Assembly: GCA_963739135.1 (NCBI GenBank)
Contig: CAVTZG010000013.1
Coordinates: 310,001-374,000, forward strand
DNA length: 64,000 nt
Origin: Palsa-504 sp963739135
Lineage (GTDB): Bacteria; Actinomycetota; Actinomycetes; Streptosporangiales; Streptosporangiaceae
Reading direction: 5' to 3'
Shown: positions 35,356-43,169 of the stretch, piece after piece
Position numbering within the stretch: position 1 is the first letter of the stretch
Layout of the letters: every line of letters begins with the position of its first letter
Program-made: the position numbers and the translations under genes
The notes under the pieces: generated by a model
The model's database searches: none
What the model was told of the DNA's origin: nothing
Seen by the model: only the letters and a program-made list of their open reading frames with translations

Positions 35356-36690
35356 CTAGCCAGCTCGCCATTTCTCGCGCTGCCGAGCCCCGGGATAAGC
35401 CTGCGCTCGGGAATGGCTGATATGGGCGCGGTGCATGACGGTTGCTCCTGACAGATCTCGAGCACCGAGTCGGCGATATGATTTCCTACCAGAACGATGG
35501 AAAATACTCCACGGCAGACCCCCGCAAGGCGGGGAAATCGTGAGTGAGTATTCCAATGCGTGGATAGATATGCGCCACGACAACGCCCTCAATTCGCAGA
35601 TCCGGACGTCGGATGATCGTCGGACCAGGCCATGCGCGTACCGGCACACAGATCGCCCGGTTCGGCATGACACCGGGTGGCTACCCTGGCGGCTAATTAG
35701 GTTGCCGGCCATTTGGACGGATATCGCGCACCATATCTCGAGTCGGCTGCTACCGTCCGTGACGCGAACCGGGATAGCCGCGAGTCGTCTGGAGCCGCCA
35801 TGGCGAGCATCTCGGCGCCAGCCCCGGCGAGATGGACGGGATTGGCGCCATCGACCCGGATCCCGGAGCAAATACACGCGATCGTTACCGAACCGAGACA
35901 TGCGCCGATCGGCGCGGTGGGTCCGGCATCGACGTACTGCGGCAAAGACGACGCGCCCGGCCGAGTTCGGTGGCGGCGTCGCGTGTGTTGGCACGCGTGA
36001 AGGTGATGATAATGCCTTGGGCCGCACCATGTACCTGAGCACGGCGGTCTCCCCGGCCTTGGACACCTCGATGAGCTGCATCCTCCGGGCAGCGTTCTGG
36101 GGCAGCTGGACCCCCGGTGTGACGAAGCTGGGCGCGGCAAGGTCGGCGACGAAGAACCCGCCGATCGTTACGTGCAGCTCGTCGGCGAGGTCCGCGGCGA
36201 GGAACTGGGTGTGCACCTGTTCGCCGCCTTCGACCATGAGCCGGCCGATACCGCGTGCCCCGAGGTCGTCCAGCAGCGCCCCGAGATCAACCGTGTCACC
36301 CTGGCCGACGACGACGGCTAGGTCCCCGAGCGTTTCCCGCAGCGCGTCGGCGGCGGTGTCGGGGCAGTAGATGATCTTCTCTCCTGCTGATGTCCAGACA
36401 CGCAGGTCGCGGCCGAGCTTGCCGCTGCGGGTGACGATCACCCGGAGCAGCTCCTCAGGCAGGCCCCGGGCCTTGCGGGCAGCGCGCCGCTCAGGTGACT
36501 TGACCCGCAGCCGCGGGTTGTCGCGGCGCAGCGTGACCGCGCCGACCATGATCGCGTCGCAGCCTGCCCGTACCTCATCGACCCGGTCTAGGTCCTCCGG
36601 GCTGGACAGCACCAACCGGTCGGGTGAGGGGTCGTCGATGTATCCGTCGAGGGACTGGGCGACCGATAGCAGCACGTAGGGACGCGGCAT
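35356..36690 (-). CDS. RibD C-terminal (dihydrofolate-reductase-like) protein with run-on tail
   Basis: Residues 1-222 form a complete RibD_C reductase: VLLSVAQSLDGYIDD, DAIMVGAVTLRRDNPRLRV, LRVIVTRSGKL, GIGRLMVEGGEQVHTQFLAA and FVTPGVQLPQNAARRMQL then ETAVLRYMVRP, where the family normally ends. This fold reduces pyrimidine or pteridine-like substrates with NADPH. The frame then continues for another 222 codons (about 36024-35356) with no family resemblance and crosses, antisense, the repeat at 35825-35940. I infer the native stop was lost at a rearrangement junction near 36.02 kb. ATG at 36690; the XRE gene ends 24 bp upstream on the same strand. Confidence 0.82.
   Translation of the reverse strand: MPRPYVLLSVAQSLDGYIDDPSPDRLVLSSPEDLDRVDEVRAGCDAIMVGAVTLRRDNPRLRVKSPERRAARKARGLPEELLRVIVTRSGKLGRDLRVWTSAGEKIIYCPDTAADALRETLGDLAVVVGQGDTVDLGALLDDLGARGIGRLMVEGGEQVHTQFLAADLADELHVTIGGFFVADLAAPSFVTPGVQLPQNAARRMQLIEVSKAGETAVLRYMVRPKALSSPSRVPTHATPPPNSAGRVVFAAVRRCRTHRADRRMSRFGNDRVYLLRDPGRWRQSRPSRRGWRRDARHGGSRRLAAIPVRVTDGSSRLEIWCAISVQMAGNLISRQGSHPVSCRTGRSVCRYAHGLVRRSSDVRICELRALSWRISIHALEYSLTISPPCGGLPWSIFHRSGRKSYRRLGARDLSGATVMHRAHISHSRAQAYPGARQREKWRAG
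35825..35940 (+). repeat. dispersed repeat, copy B (DUF222 end plus junction)
   Basis: Partner of 17345-17459. In the plus direction it encodes PGEMDGIGAIDPDPGANT, the same truncated DUF222 ending as copy A, then similar non-coding sequence to about 35940. It is embedded antisense in the run-on tail of the RibD-like gene. Confidence 0.75.
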
Positions 36691-36714
36691 GCGCGGGGCC
36701 TCCGGTGGTCGGGG

Positions 36715-37902
36715 TCAGGTGCGGCGGGGCTGGCGGATGACGGTGGTGAGCGCCTCGTGCAACGCGGCCGTGCCGTGGGTGCGGTGCCGGGCGACAGCGG
36801 AGTCCAGCCGGCGCAACTCGGTGATGATGCGCCCGGAGCTGGTGGCCTGTGCCAGGTTCAGGGCGGTGAGTCCGCCAGCGGCGGCAGCGTCGATGTCGCC
36901 GGCGGCGGCATGGGCGAGCGCCATCCGGGCGGTGTAGACGCCGCGGTCACGGCACATCCGGTCAGGTATCCCCGCGATCGCCTCGGCGTACAGGGCGGCG
37001 GCCTCAGCGTGGTGGCCGAGCGCGGCCTGGCAGCGGGCCTCGTGCACCGTAATGTACAGCGGGCCGAGCCATCCCGCCCACGGCACCGACGGGTCCTCAT
37101 CCGGGCCGTCCGCCTGCTTGCGGGCCGTATCGAGCGCGGACATGCACGCCGTCTCGTCGCCGCCCAGGGCATGCCCCTGGGCCTGGTAGGAAGCGGCGAT
37201 GCCGGACAGGCGCGCCCGGTAGCCGTTCCTGGCGGTGGCCGCTGCCGCGCGGGCCAGGCCGACCGCGTGTACCGGGTCGTGCATGTCTCCGGCGAGCTGG
37301 GCTTTGCGGGCCAGGATGTAGGCAGGCCACACCGGGTCGAGGGTCATGTGGGCCAGTTCGAGCGCCCGGTCGAGCCAGTACTGCGCGGTGCGCCAGTCGG
37401 CTGCGTCCTGCGCGCACCAGGCGGCGAACTCGCTGTACATCGCCTGGAGCAGCAGCAGCTCCCGGCCGTCGGTGCCGTCACAGCCCTGGCGCAGCCGCTC
37501 GATCAGCCGGATCTGGTCGAGCAGGACGGGAGCGACGTGGGACGGCCCGAGCAGGTTGTCCTGTTCCATCAGCACCACGCGGAGCCGGTGCAGGTGCTCG
37601 GCGGGGCTGATCCCGTCCGGGAACCCGGCCGGCTCGGGAGGCGCCGGGGGCGCGGCCCGCCAGGCTGCGGTCATGTCCGGCCGCGGCGGTTTGCTGGCGT
37701 GCTGCCTGGCCGCGGCGATGAGGGCGCCGCCGGCGCCGAGCAGTTCGTCCAGGCGCGCGGCTGTGTCGGCGGGTGGTGCCTGGAGCCCGTTGCGGAGCCG
37801 CGAGAGGTACCCGGCGCTGTACCCGGACATGCGGGCCAGCGCCCGCACTCCGATGCCGCTGGCGGTCATCAGCCGGGCCAGGCTGTCGCTGAAAGCGCTC
37901 AT
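36715..37902 (-). CDS. XRE-family regulator with TPR-like C-terminus
   Basis: 395 residues. The HTH lies at the N-terminus: FSDSLARLMTASGIGVRALA then SGYSAGYLSRLRNGLQAPP. The rest is helical and TPR-like (WRTAQYWLDRALELAHMTLD, ARKAQLAGDMHDPVHAVGLA, YQAQGHALGGDETACMSALD, HHAEAAALYAEAIAGIPDRM). Such regulators in actinomycetes usually sense peptides or partner proteins encoded next door. ATG at 37902 starts MSAFSDSLARL; the frame is open to 37995 but without a better start. Divergent from the four-gene cluster at 38.0-39.8 kb, so it is the likely regulator of that cluster. Confidence 0.88.
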   Translation of the reverse strand: MSAFSDSLARLMTASGIGVRALARMSGYSAGYLSRLRNGLQAPPADTAARLDELLGAGGALIAAARQHASKPPRPDMTAAWRAAPPAPPEPAGFPDGISPAEHLHRLRVVLMEQDNLLGPSHVAPVLLDQIRLIERLRQGCDGTDGRELLLLQAMYSEFAAWCAQDAADWRTAQYWLDRALELAHMTLDPVWPAYILARKAQLAGDMHDPVHAVGLARAAAATARNGYRARLSGIAASYQAQGHALGGDETACMSALDTARKQADGPDEDPSVPWAGWLGPLYITVHEARCQAALGHHAEAAALYAEAIAGIPDRMCRDRGVYTARMALAHAAAGDIDAAAAGGLTALNLAQATSSGRIITELRRLDSAVARHRTHGTAALHEALTTVIRQPRRT

Positions 37903-38045
37903 CGCGTGGGCCGATCGCGGGAGAGGCGTTGCCTGGGTGTTACCCGTTTCCGTGTTTCCGCGCGGTGGGCAACATCTACAGGTTACGCCCCGCATCCGGT
38001 TGGCTGCCGAGTAGCAACGGTTTCTACGCGATTGGAGGGATGCGG

Positions 38046-38525
38046 GTGATAGCCGGCGGCGGGGCGGAGGGCTTGCTTTCGGGGCAGGGTGACGGGGCCG
38101 TCGCCTTCGGTCCGCTTCCGGCGAGCACCTCCTGGGCTGAGCAGGGGCTGTGGGCTGACCGGCAGCTGGCGCTGTTGCGCCCGCTGTACGAAGGCCGGTG
38201 GGACATCTGGTACGTGCCGGTGCACCCTGCCGGCTACCACTGGTGCGCCAGGCCGGCCGGTGCCAGGACTTCCACGATCACCGTGGGCACGCCTGAAAAC
38301 CTGGTAGCGGAGATCAGGCGCCAGGAAGAGTCGCCAGTGCGCGGCCGTGACTTCAGCGACCTGTCGACCAGCGAACTCGAGCGCGTTCACCGGGATCTGG
38401 TGATAAGCGCCGCGCTGGCCGTGCCCAGTTCGGGTGCCTACCTGATGACCGTGACGCAGATGCAGGCCATTGACGCGGAGCTTGGCGCCAGGCGTCGAGC
38501 CGCTGGGAGCCAGGAGGCATCGTGA
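38046..38525 (+). CDS. hypothetical protein, first gene of a four-gene overlapping cluster
   Basis: 159 residues from a GTG at 38046, with GGAGG 7 bp upstream (an ATG at 38040 is too close to that site). The middle, RWDIWYVPVHPAGYHWCARP, looks like a small folded domain; the C-terminal half, DLSTSELERVHRDLVISAAL to MTVTQMQAIDAELGARR, is an amphipathic helical segment seen in many actinobacterial small proteins near XRE regulators. No named family. The stop overlaps the next start by 4 bases. Confidence 0.65.
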   Translation: MIAGGGAEGLLSGQGDGAVAFGPLPASTSWAEQGLWADRQLALLRPLYEGRWDIWYVPVHPAGYHWCARPAGARTSTITVGTPENLVAEIRRQEESPVRGRDFSDLSTSELERVHRDLVISAALAVPSSGAYLMTVTQMQAIDAELGARRRAAGSQEAS

Positions 38526-38764
38526 TGATGCCGATCGGAGGGCGCCCTCTTATGGGACGGGCAGGCCGCGGCGTGTTCGAGGTGGACCAGGACGCCGCTG
38601 TGGCCGAGCTGGAACGGACGTGGGCCGACGGCGGCTACCACGGTTTCAGCGCGGACGGCGGCGTGTGGTCGGCGATCAGCAGCGCCGGGGAGGTGCTCAC
38701 CGCAGACACCCCGGACGCGCTGGCCACCAGGATCAGAGCCCACTGGCAGGCGATGTGCTCATGA
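38522..38764 (+). CDS. small hypothetical protein, second gene of the cluster
   Basis: 80 residues from the GTG at 38522 (GTGA overlap); ATG at 38525 or 38528 would also serve. VFEVDQDAAVAELERTWADG, GYHGFSADGGVWSAISSAGE and a final helix PDALATRIRAHWQAM make a compact alpha/beta protein of unknown role. It ends in ATGA overlapped with the next gene. Its size, and its place between a regulator-linked gene and a methyltransferase, suggest an accessory or partner protein. Confidence 0.65.
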   Translation: MMMPIGGRPLMGRAGRGVFEVDQDAAVAELERTWADGGYHGFSADGGVWSAISSAGEVLTADTPDALATRIRAHWQAMCS

Positions 38765-39030
38765 ACGACGTGAACGCGCCGGCGCCCGCGCCGGCGGGTG
38801 GCCTGACGTGCCTGGTCTGCGGGATGCCGGACCCGCCGCCGGACCCGACGTGCCACCACGGCCTGGATCACCGCGTCGGCCGGGCGGCCGGGTGCCCGCA
38901 CTGCGGGCGCCTGCCGCGGGCGTGCGCGTGGCGGCCGTGCTTCGGGTCGCTGCACGATGCCGGCTCCGGGCTCATCCGGCGGGTGTGGCGGGCGGTCACG
39001 CGGCCCGCGGCGGGCAGGGCAGAGGGGTGA
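38761..39030 (+). CDS. Cys/His-rich small protein, third gene of the cluster
   Basis: 89 residues with paired cysteines: CLVCGMP, CHHGLDH, GCPHCGRLPRAC and CFGSLH, consistent with one or two zinc-binding knuckles. No family recognised. ATG at 38761 overlaps the previous stop (ATGA), and its stop overlaps the methyltransferase start (GTGA), so all four genes are coupled. Confidence 0.65.
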   Translation: MNDVNAPAPAPAGGLTCLVCGMPDPPPDPTCHHGLDHRVGRAAGCPHCGRLPRACAWRPCFGSLHDAGSGLIRRVWRAVTRPAAGRAEG

Positions 39031-39824
39031 CCAGGTTCGACCCGGCGACGCCGAACACGGCCCGCGTGTATTCCCGGCTGCTGGGCGGCAAGGACCATTT
39101 TGCCCCGGACCGGGCCGAGGCCGACGTGCTGCTGGGGATCTACCCGCCGCTGGCCGAGATGGTCCAGGAGAACCGGGCGTTCCTGGCCGAGGCTGTGACC
39201 TGGGCCGCTGGCCAGGGGATCGGCCAGTTCCTTGACCTGGGCGCCGGGCTGCCCGCCACTCCGGCGGTCCACCAGATCGCCCAGGAGGTCCGGCCTAGTG
39301 CCCGGGTGGCCTACGTGGACAACGATCCGGTGGTGCTGGCGCACGCCCGCGCGCTGCTCGCCGCCCCCGGCGTGGCAGCGGTCACGGCTGACCTGCGTGA
39401 CCCGGCCGCAGTGCTGGCCGACCCGGACCTGCGGGCCGTCATCGACCCGGCCGAGCCGGCGTGCGTCATCCTCGGCGCGGTGCTGCACTTCCTGGACGCC
39501 GGAACCGCCCGGGACGTCACCGCGGGCTACGCCCGGCTCGTAGCGCCGCGCAGCTGCCTGGTCATCAGCTGCGCGAGCTTCGACGACGAGACGCTCGCCA
39601 AGCGGCTGGCCGCCGAGTACACCGCCGGGCCGTTCGTCAATCACACCCGCGAGGACGTCGTGTCGTTCTTCGCCGGGCTGGACCTGGTCGGGCCGGGCGT
39701 TACCGAGGCGCAGACCTGGCGGGCCTGGCGCCCCGAGCCGGTGCTGCGGCGCCGCGAGGGTCACGTGCTAGCCGGTGTGGCACGAGCGCGGATCCGCGGC
39801 CTGCAAAGGGCGCCAGCCCAGTGA
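39027..39824 (+). CDS. SAM-dependent methyltransferase, Methyltransf_19 (DUF574) family
   Basis: 265 residues, an actinomycete-specific methyltransferase family. Characteristic are the opening FDPATPNTARVYSRLLGGKD, HFAPDRAEAD, motif I FLDLGAGLPATPAVHQIAQ, VAYVDNDPVVLAHARALL and the post-motif segment CVILGAVLHFLD. The substrate is not known; many members sit beside XRE/DUF397-type regulators, as here. GTG start at 39027 overlaps the previous gene. Last gene of the cluster; the ArsR relic that follows is on the other strand. Confidence 0.92.
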   Translation: MTRFDPATPNTARVYSRLLGGKDHFAPDRAEADVLLGIYPPLAEMVQENRAFLAEAVTWAAGQGIGQFLDLGAGLPATPAVHQIAQEVRPSARVAYVDNDPVVLAHARALLAAPGVAAVTADLRDPAAVLADPDLRAVIDPAEPACVILGAVLHFLDAGTARDVTAGYARLVAPRSCLVISCASFDDETLAKRLAAEYTAGPFVNHTREDVVSFFAGLDLVGPGVTEAQTWRAWRPEPVLRRREGHVLAGVARARIRGLQRAPAQ

Positions 39825-39909
39825 AGCCGGAGACGGCGCGAGGGTGCGCAAAGTTTAGGAGAGCATACGCGCCGCTCGTCCCCCGGAGCGGCGTGCAGCC
39901 GGATGGCCG

Positions 39910-40430
39910 CCCCAGACGGCCGTAGTTCTGCTGGCCGGTCTTGTTGAGGCGGATGGTGGCGTGGTCGAGCTGGAGCCGCGGGTGCAGGTCGTTCAGCATC
40001 GCGGAGATCCCGCCGAGGACAAGCTGGCGGGCCCGGTAGGCGATCTCGGCGTCGATGACGGCACGCATATGTTCCCAGTCCGGTGCCATCACCGCCTCCC
40101 CGTAAACAGCCAGGGCCGCCGCCACGCGGCGGGCCCCGGCGGGGCCGTCGGCGATCAGCTGGCGGGCGGCATCCGGCATAGGCAGGCCCTGCCAGACGCC
40201 TTCCAGTTCCGCGCGCAGCAGCTCGGGTGGCCAGCTCGCGACGAGCTTGAGCTGGGTTCGCCGTGGCGGGGCGATGGCCTGCAGCAGCGTGGTGTCGAGC
40301 GTGCGCAGCCGCTCCCGGGCGAACTCGGCCCAGCCCCGGTACAGCGGGTGCACCTGTCCCGAGTGGAGCATGTGCAGCGAGCCGATGGCCTCGTCGACGG
40401 GCGAGTAAGCAAACCGGAGCAGGTCTAGGC
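39910..40430 (-). pseudogene. truncated ArsR-family regulator
   Basis: Reads LDLLRFAYSPVDEAIGSLHM (at 40430-40370), HPLYRGWAEFARERLRTLDT, AELEGVWQGLPMPDAARQLI and DAEIAYRARQLVLGGISAML through LHPRLQLDHATIRLNKTGQQ. These are the N-terminal and middle parts of a large ArsR-type regulator. The first roughly ten residues are missing because the frame fuses into the 3' end of the VOC gene. After about 39915 the C-terminal winged-helix part is absent. No start codon with a ribosome-binding site remains. Confidence 0.7.
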
Positions 40431-41366
40431 CGCTGGCCGCTCTTCCACGAGGAAGCGATGCCCGTCAGGTCCTGATACCAGGGCTGCGCGGATGCCCCCG
40501 CGCAGCGTCATCAGGTGGTCATCGGTCACGGGCGTGCCGCAGCGTGCGAGCGCCGCGGCCGTTGCGTCCAGCGACGCGACTCGCAGCGCACAGTGTGTCG
40601 CGAGGATGTCGTTGCTGGCTGTGTCGGGAGGGATCGGCCGGCGCGTACCCACGTGGTAGCGCAGCAGTTCCAGCCGTGGTGCAGGCAGGTCCGGACCGAG
40701 TTGAGTGACGCTGACGTGGACGTCTTCGACGTCGTCGAGATCGGCCTGTTCGGGCCCGCGGTTCTCCGTGCGACTTCCCGCGCTGAACCCGAAGACGGAC
40801 CCGAAGAATCTCGTGCTGCTGGCTGTGTGGCTAGTTGCGATAGCGGTGTGATCGACGCCGAGAAAAGAACCGGTGCCGTTGGCGTTGCGCCATGCTTCGG
40901 GGACACGCCCCTCCGGAAATGCGAACAGTTCCAGCGGGTGACGGTCATGATCACGGAACTTGAACGCGGTCACGCCTCCTGAGTTGTCCGGCAACCGTAC
41001 CGGACCATTGCGGCTGATGGGCCGGAAGCGCTGGTTCCCCATGACCCGCTGATACGCGTCCGTCATGTCGCTCACGACGATCGCCATGTGCTGAAACCAA
41101 AGGTCGGTGCTCGTGCTGTCAGGTGGGTACGGGCGCCCTGCCAAGTCCGTGAACTCCAGCAGTTCGATTCGCTCGCGGCCCAGCCGCAACAATGAGCGCC
41201 GTCCGCGCGCCTGCCGGATGCACAGCACGCCGGTCAGCGAAGGGTCGATGTCGCCACGCTGTTCGACGCAGCACCCGAACGTCGTGACGTAATCCTCTTC
41301 TGTCCGGTCAACGTCCGACACGATCAAGGTGACCCGATCGACCACCGTCTGTGGTGCCGCTGTCAT
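40425..41366 (-). CDS. VOC-family (glyoxalase/bleomycin resistance fold) protein
   Basis: 313 residues with two tandem VOC modules. The first starts VDRVTLIVSDVDRTEEDYVT, with WFQHMAIVVSDM (putative metal His) and TAFKFRDHDRHPLELFAFPE; the second starts GVDHTAIATSHTASSTRFFG and ends DGHRFLVEERPAA. The His and Glu residues typical of the metal site are present, so it may be a dioxygenase, lyase or isomerase acting on a sugar- or phenol-derived compound. ATG at 41366 overlaps the stop of the GH15 gene (ATGA). Last gene of the five-gene operon. Confidence 0.85.
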   Translation of the reverse strand: MTAAPQTVVDRVTLIVSDVDRTEEDYVTTFGCCVEQRGDIDPSLTGVLCIRQARGRRSLLRLGRERIELLEFTDLAGRPYPPDSTSTDLWFQHMAIVVSDMTDAYQRVMGNQRFRPISRNGPVRLPDNSGGVTAFKFRDHDRHPLELFAFPEGRVPEAWRNANGTGSFLGVDHTAIATSHTASSTRFFGSVFGFSAGSRTENRGPEQADLDDVEDVHVSVTQLGPDLPAPRLELLRYHVGTRRPIPPDTASNDILATHCALRVASLDATAAALARCGTPVTDDHLMTLRGGIRAALVSGPDGHRFLVEERPAA

Positions 41367-43156
41367 GCTGACATCGGGTTGTCGCTGCGGGCCATGCGCC
41401 CCATGTGCAGCTGGAGGGCGCTGACGACCAGGGCGAAGTGGCTGAACGCCTGAGGGGTGTTGCCCAGCTGGCGCTGCGCGGCCGGGTCCCATTCCTCGCT
41501 CAGCAGCCCGACATCGTTGCGCAGCAGGAGCAGGCGCTCGAACAGCTCGATCGCGTCCCGCCGCTGCCCGGACGCGCCCAGCGCATCCACCAGCCAGAAC
41601 GAGCAGGCGATGAACAGGCCTTCGCCGCCCTTGAGGCCGTCGTCGGTCGCGGTGGTCTGATAGCGCCTGACGAGACCGTCTTCGCTCAGTTCACGGCGGA
41701 CCGCGGCGATCGTGCCCAGCACACGCGGGTCGGTGGCGGGGAGGAAGCCCACGCGCGGGATCAGCAGCAGGCTGGCGTCGACTGCGGTGGACCCGTAGGC
41801 CTGGGTGAAGGTGTTGCGTTCGGCATCGAAGGCGCGGGCAATGACATCGTGATGAATCTGATCGCGGAGCTGTTCCCAGCGCTGCACCGGCCCGGGCAGG
41901 CCGTGCGTGCGTACCGATCGTGCCATCCGGTCGGCGGCGACCCACGCCATGACCTTGGAGTGCGTGAAGTGCTGCTGGTCGCCGCGTACCTCCCACAATC
42001 CGTTGTCCGGTTCGTGCCAGGCCGATTCGAGGTAATTCATCAGGGCGACCTGCAGTGCCCATGCGTCCGGGTCGGCGGGAAGGCCCGCCTGCCGGGCGAG
42101 GAACAGGGCGTCCAAGGTCTCACCCCAGACGTCGAGCTGGAGCTGGCCGGACGCGGCGTTGCCGGTGCGGACCGGGCTGCTCCCTTCGTAACCAGCGAGC
42201 CAGGGCAGCTCGGCCTCGGGAAGCCGCCGCGCGCCGTCGATGCTGTAGAGGATCTGCAGCGCCTCCGGCTGACCTGCGATGGCGCGCAGCAACCAGTCAC
42301 GCCACGCCCCGGCTTCGCGTCTGAAACCGGCCGCGAGCAGCGCCTGGAGCGCGTAAGTGGCGTCGCGAAGCCAGCAGTAGCGGTAGTCCCAGTTGCGGAC
42401 GCCGCCGAGTTCCTCCGGCAGCGACGTGGTCGCCGCCGCGACAATCCCGCCAGTTGGTTCGTAGGTCAGGGCCTTCAGGGTGATGATCGACCGGTCGATG
42501 GCGTCGTTGTACGGTCCGGTTTGGTAAGCGGCATGAGAAGACCACTCGGTCCAGAAGTCCGTCGTCGCGGAAAGCGCCTGCTCGGCGTCGACATACGGCA
42601 TATCCGGCTCGTGGCTGGGCGCCCACGACATGACGAATGAGACCCGATCGCCCTTACGCACGGTGAAATCCGCGATCGTTTCCCAGTGATCGCCACGCAG
42701 CGGGACCGCGGACATTAGCCGGACGCGGTTAGGCCCGGCAATAGCATGGACTTCGCTGCCAGGGTGCCGAACCCACGGAACTTCCCGGCCGTAGTCGAAC
42801 CGCAGCCGCAGCGCCGATCGCATGGCTACTTTGCCGTCCAGGCCCACCGCGATGCGAACGACGTGTGGCGTGTCGGCCCGGGGCGGCATGAAGTCGATGA
42901 CCCGTACCGCGCCGTCCGCGGTTACCCAGTCCGTCTCGAGCACCAGGGTCTTACCAGCGTACCGACGGCTCGTGCACTTGTCCGCGGCCACGGGGGCGAG
43001 CGTCCAGTGTCCCGCCTTGTCGTTGTGCAGGAGTGCGGCGAACGCAGCGGGCGAGTCGAAACGGGGCAGGCACAGCCAGTCTATCGACCCCGTGGTGCTC
43101 ACCAGAGCTGCCGTGTGGAGGTCTCCCAGCAGGGCGTAGTCTTCGATCTTCGGCAT
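41363..43156 (-). CDS. GH15 glycoside hydrolase (glucoamylase/trehalase-like)
   Basis: 597 residues. The N-terminal GH15-associated domain starts IEDYALLGDLHTAALVSTTG then IDWLCLPRFDSPAAFAALL. The (alpha/alpha)6 barrel contains LPEELGGVRNWDYRYCWLRD, LQLDVWGETLDALFLA, LWEVRGDQQHFTHSKVMAW and GLLSEEWDP (a catalytic-acid region in this family). Actinobacterial members of this shape are trehalases or glucan hydrolases. Cytoplasmic: no signal peptide. ATG at 43156, 13 bp after the GMC gene; its stop overlaps the VOC start. In this operon it probably releases a sugar that the GMC and SDR enzymes oxidise. Confidence 0.92.
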   Translation of the reverse strand: MPKIEDYALLGDLHTAALVSTTGSIDWLCLPRFDSPAAFAALLHNDKAGHWTLAPVAADKCTSRRYAGKTLVLETDWVTADGAVRVIDFMPPRADTPHVVRIAVGLDGKVAMRSALRLRFDYGREVPWVRHPGSEVHAIAGPNRVRLMSAVPLRGDHWETIADFTVRKGDRVSFVMSWAPSHEPDMPYVDAEQALSATTDFWTEWSSHAAYQTGPYNDAIDRSIITLKALTYEPTGGIVAAATTSLPEELGGVRNWDYRYCWLRDATYALQALLAAGFRREAGAWRDWLLRAIAGQPEALQILYSIDGARRLPEAELPWLAGYEGSSPVRTGNAASGQLQLDVWGETLDALFLARQAGLPADPDAWALQVALMNYLESAWHEPDNGLWEVRGDQQHFTHSKVMAWVAADRMARSVRTHGLPGPVQRWEQLRDQIHHDVIARAFDAERNTFTQAYGSTAVDASLLLIPRVGFLPATDPRVLGTIAAVRRELSEDGLVRRYQTTATDDGLKGGEGLFIACSFWLVDALGASGQRRDAIELFERLLLLRNDVGLLSEEWDPAAQRQLGNTPQAFSHFALVVSALQLHMGRMARSDNPMSA

Positions 43157-43169
43157 GACCAGAGACCTC

